Assembly: GCA_947463105.1 (NCBI GenBank)
Contig: CANHSD010000173.1
Coordinates: 1-5,889 of the forward strand
From: Chitinophagaceae bacterium
GTDB lineage: Bacteria > Bacteroidota > Bacteroidia > Chitinophagales > Chitinophagaceae
DNA length: 5,889 nt
Direction of reading: 5' to 3'
Shown here: piece by piece, positions 5,168-5,889 of the stretch
Position numbering within the stretch: position 1 is the stretch's first letter
How the letters are laid out: every line of letters begins with the position of its first letter
Position numbers and translations under genes: made by a program
Notes under the pieces: generated by a model
Databases searched by the model: none
Told to the model about the DNA's origin: nothing
The model's input: only the letters and a program-made list of their open reading frames with translations

Positions 5168-5889
5168 ATGAAAGGATTGATCAGTATAATTTTACTTCTT
5201 TTCGCAACGACTTTCTCGTTTGCGCAGGAAAAAACCATTAAAGGCAAAGTCACTGACCAAAAAGAGGGTACTGTTTTGGCTGGTGTTTCTGTTCTGATTA
5301 AAGGAACTTCACAAGGTACGACTACCAATGCAGATGGATCGTTCACTTTGAAAGTTCCATCATCAGCCAAGACAGTTCAATTTTCAATTTTAAACTACGA
5401 CCCCATCGAAGTTTCCATTGGAAACAAAGCTATTTTTGATGTGAAAATGACTACAACTGAGGCAAGTTTAAAAGAAGTTGTAGTTGTTGGATATACTCGA
5501 ACCACCAAAGAGGCCTTTACTGGTTCAGCTAAAACTGTTTCTGATCAGCAAATAACCAATAAGAATGTTTCCAATATCTCACAGGCTTTGGCTGGAGAAG
5601 TTGCAGGTGTCAGGGTAATTAATTCATCCGGCCAACCAGGAAGTTCTGCTACTATCCGTATCAGAGGATTTGGTTCTGTGAATGGGAACCGCAGTCCTTT
5701 ATATGTAGTAGACGGGGTTCCTTTTACTGGTTCTTTGAATGCAATCAATCCAAATGACATTGCCAGTACAACTGTACTGAAAGATGCTGCGGCCACTGCG
5801 ATTTATGGATCAAGAGGTGCAAATGGTGTAATCGTCATTACAACAAAAACGGGAAGAGCAAGAAAATCCTTCATTGAAGCAGATACCAA
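5168..5889 (+). CDS. SusC/RagA-family TonB-linked outer membrane receptor, N-terminal part
   Basis: The first 240 codons of a gene (family length about 1000 residues) run off the window. The order of parts is a signal peptide MKGLISIILLLFATTFSFAQ (1-20); a carboxypeptidase-regulatory-like beta-sandwich domain (about 23-96) with GKVTD at 26-30 and GTTTNADGSFTL at 50-61; a TonB-box-like segment KEVVVVGYT (102-110); and a plug domain with ALAGEVAGVRV at 140-150, ATIRIRGFGS at 161-170, PLYVVDGVPF at 177-186 and the diagnostic DAAATAIYGSRGANGVI at 206-222. Proteins of this type pair with a SusD lipoprotein and import oligosaccharides, peptides or other large nutrients across the outer membrane using TonB/ExbBD energy. 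The SusD partner would be expected downstream, outside the window. The ATG at 5168 gives the signal peptide; no Shine-Dalgarno is near it. The substrate cannot be told from this part. Confidence 0.95.
   Translation, partial: MKGLISIILLLFATTFSFAQEKTIKGKVTDQKEGTVLAGVSVLIKGTSQGTTTNADGSFTLKVPSSAKTVQFSILNYDPIEVSIGNKAIFDVKMTTTEASLKEVVVVGYTRTTKEAFTGSAKTVSDQQITNKNVSNISQALAGEVAGVRVINSSGQPGSSATIRIRGFGSVNGNRSPLYVVDGVPFTGSLNAINPNDIASTTVLKDAAATAIYGSRGANGVIVITTKTGRARKSFIEADT

Overview
The window looks like chromosomal DNA of a member of the Bacteroidota, plausibly a Chitinophagaceae/Sphingobacteriia-type organism. The reasons are a SusC/RagA-type TonB-linked outer membrane receptor, a secreted GH20 hexosaminidase with a Bacteroidota-style architecture, start codons without Shine-Dalgarno sequences, and -7 promoter elements of the TAnnTTTG type in front of two genes. 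The lineage is inferred from gene content only.

Layout. 1-399 (+) is the 3' end of phosphoenolpyruvate carboxylase (ppc). Its stop codon shares the palindrome CTAG with the stop of a convergent membrane protein gene at 396-1172 (-), a YhhQ/VUT-family queuosine-precursor transporter. A short MgtC/SapB-family membrane protein (1185-1643, -) lies 12 nt upstream of it and probably forms an operon with it. A 101-nt divergent spacer holds a -7-like element for an RRM-type RNA-binding protein (1745-2092, +). A secreted beta-N-acetylhexosaminidase (2133-4505, +) follows after 40 nt, with no terminator between them. A tRNA-Ala(GGC) gene (4532-4604, +) has its own promoter overlapping the end of the hexosaminidase gene, and a good intrinsic terminator follows (4623-4655). 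The window ends in the first 240 codons of a SusC-like receptor (5168 onward, +).

The genes are mostly housekeeping plus glycan use. PEP carboxylase serves anaplerosis, the transporter serves tRNA queuosine supply, the MgtC-like protein is of uncertain function, and the RRM protein is probably a post-transcriptional regulator or RNA chaperone. The hexosaminidase releases terminal GlcNAc/GalNAc from glycans. The SusC-like receptor takes up oligomeric nutrients, but nothing in the window proves that it shares a substrate with the hexosaminidase.

The least explained part is the roughly 500-nt gap between the tRNA terminator and the receptor gene. It contains a sharply delimited GC-rich block (about 56% G+C over 4801-4980, against about 30% on either side) packed with inverted repeats, followed by a compact set of two interleaved complementary segments (5032-5069). 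I could not match it to any RNA family I know. It is the best candidate for something undescribed: a structured non-coding RNA, or a long structured leader of the receptor gene.
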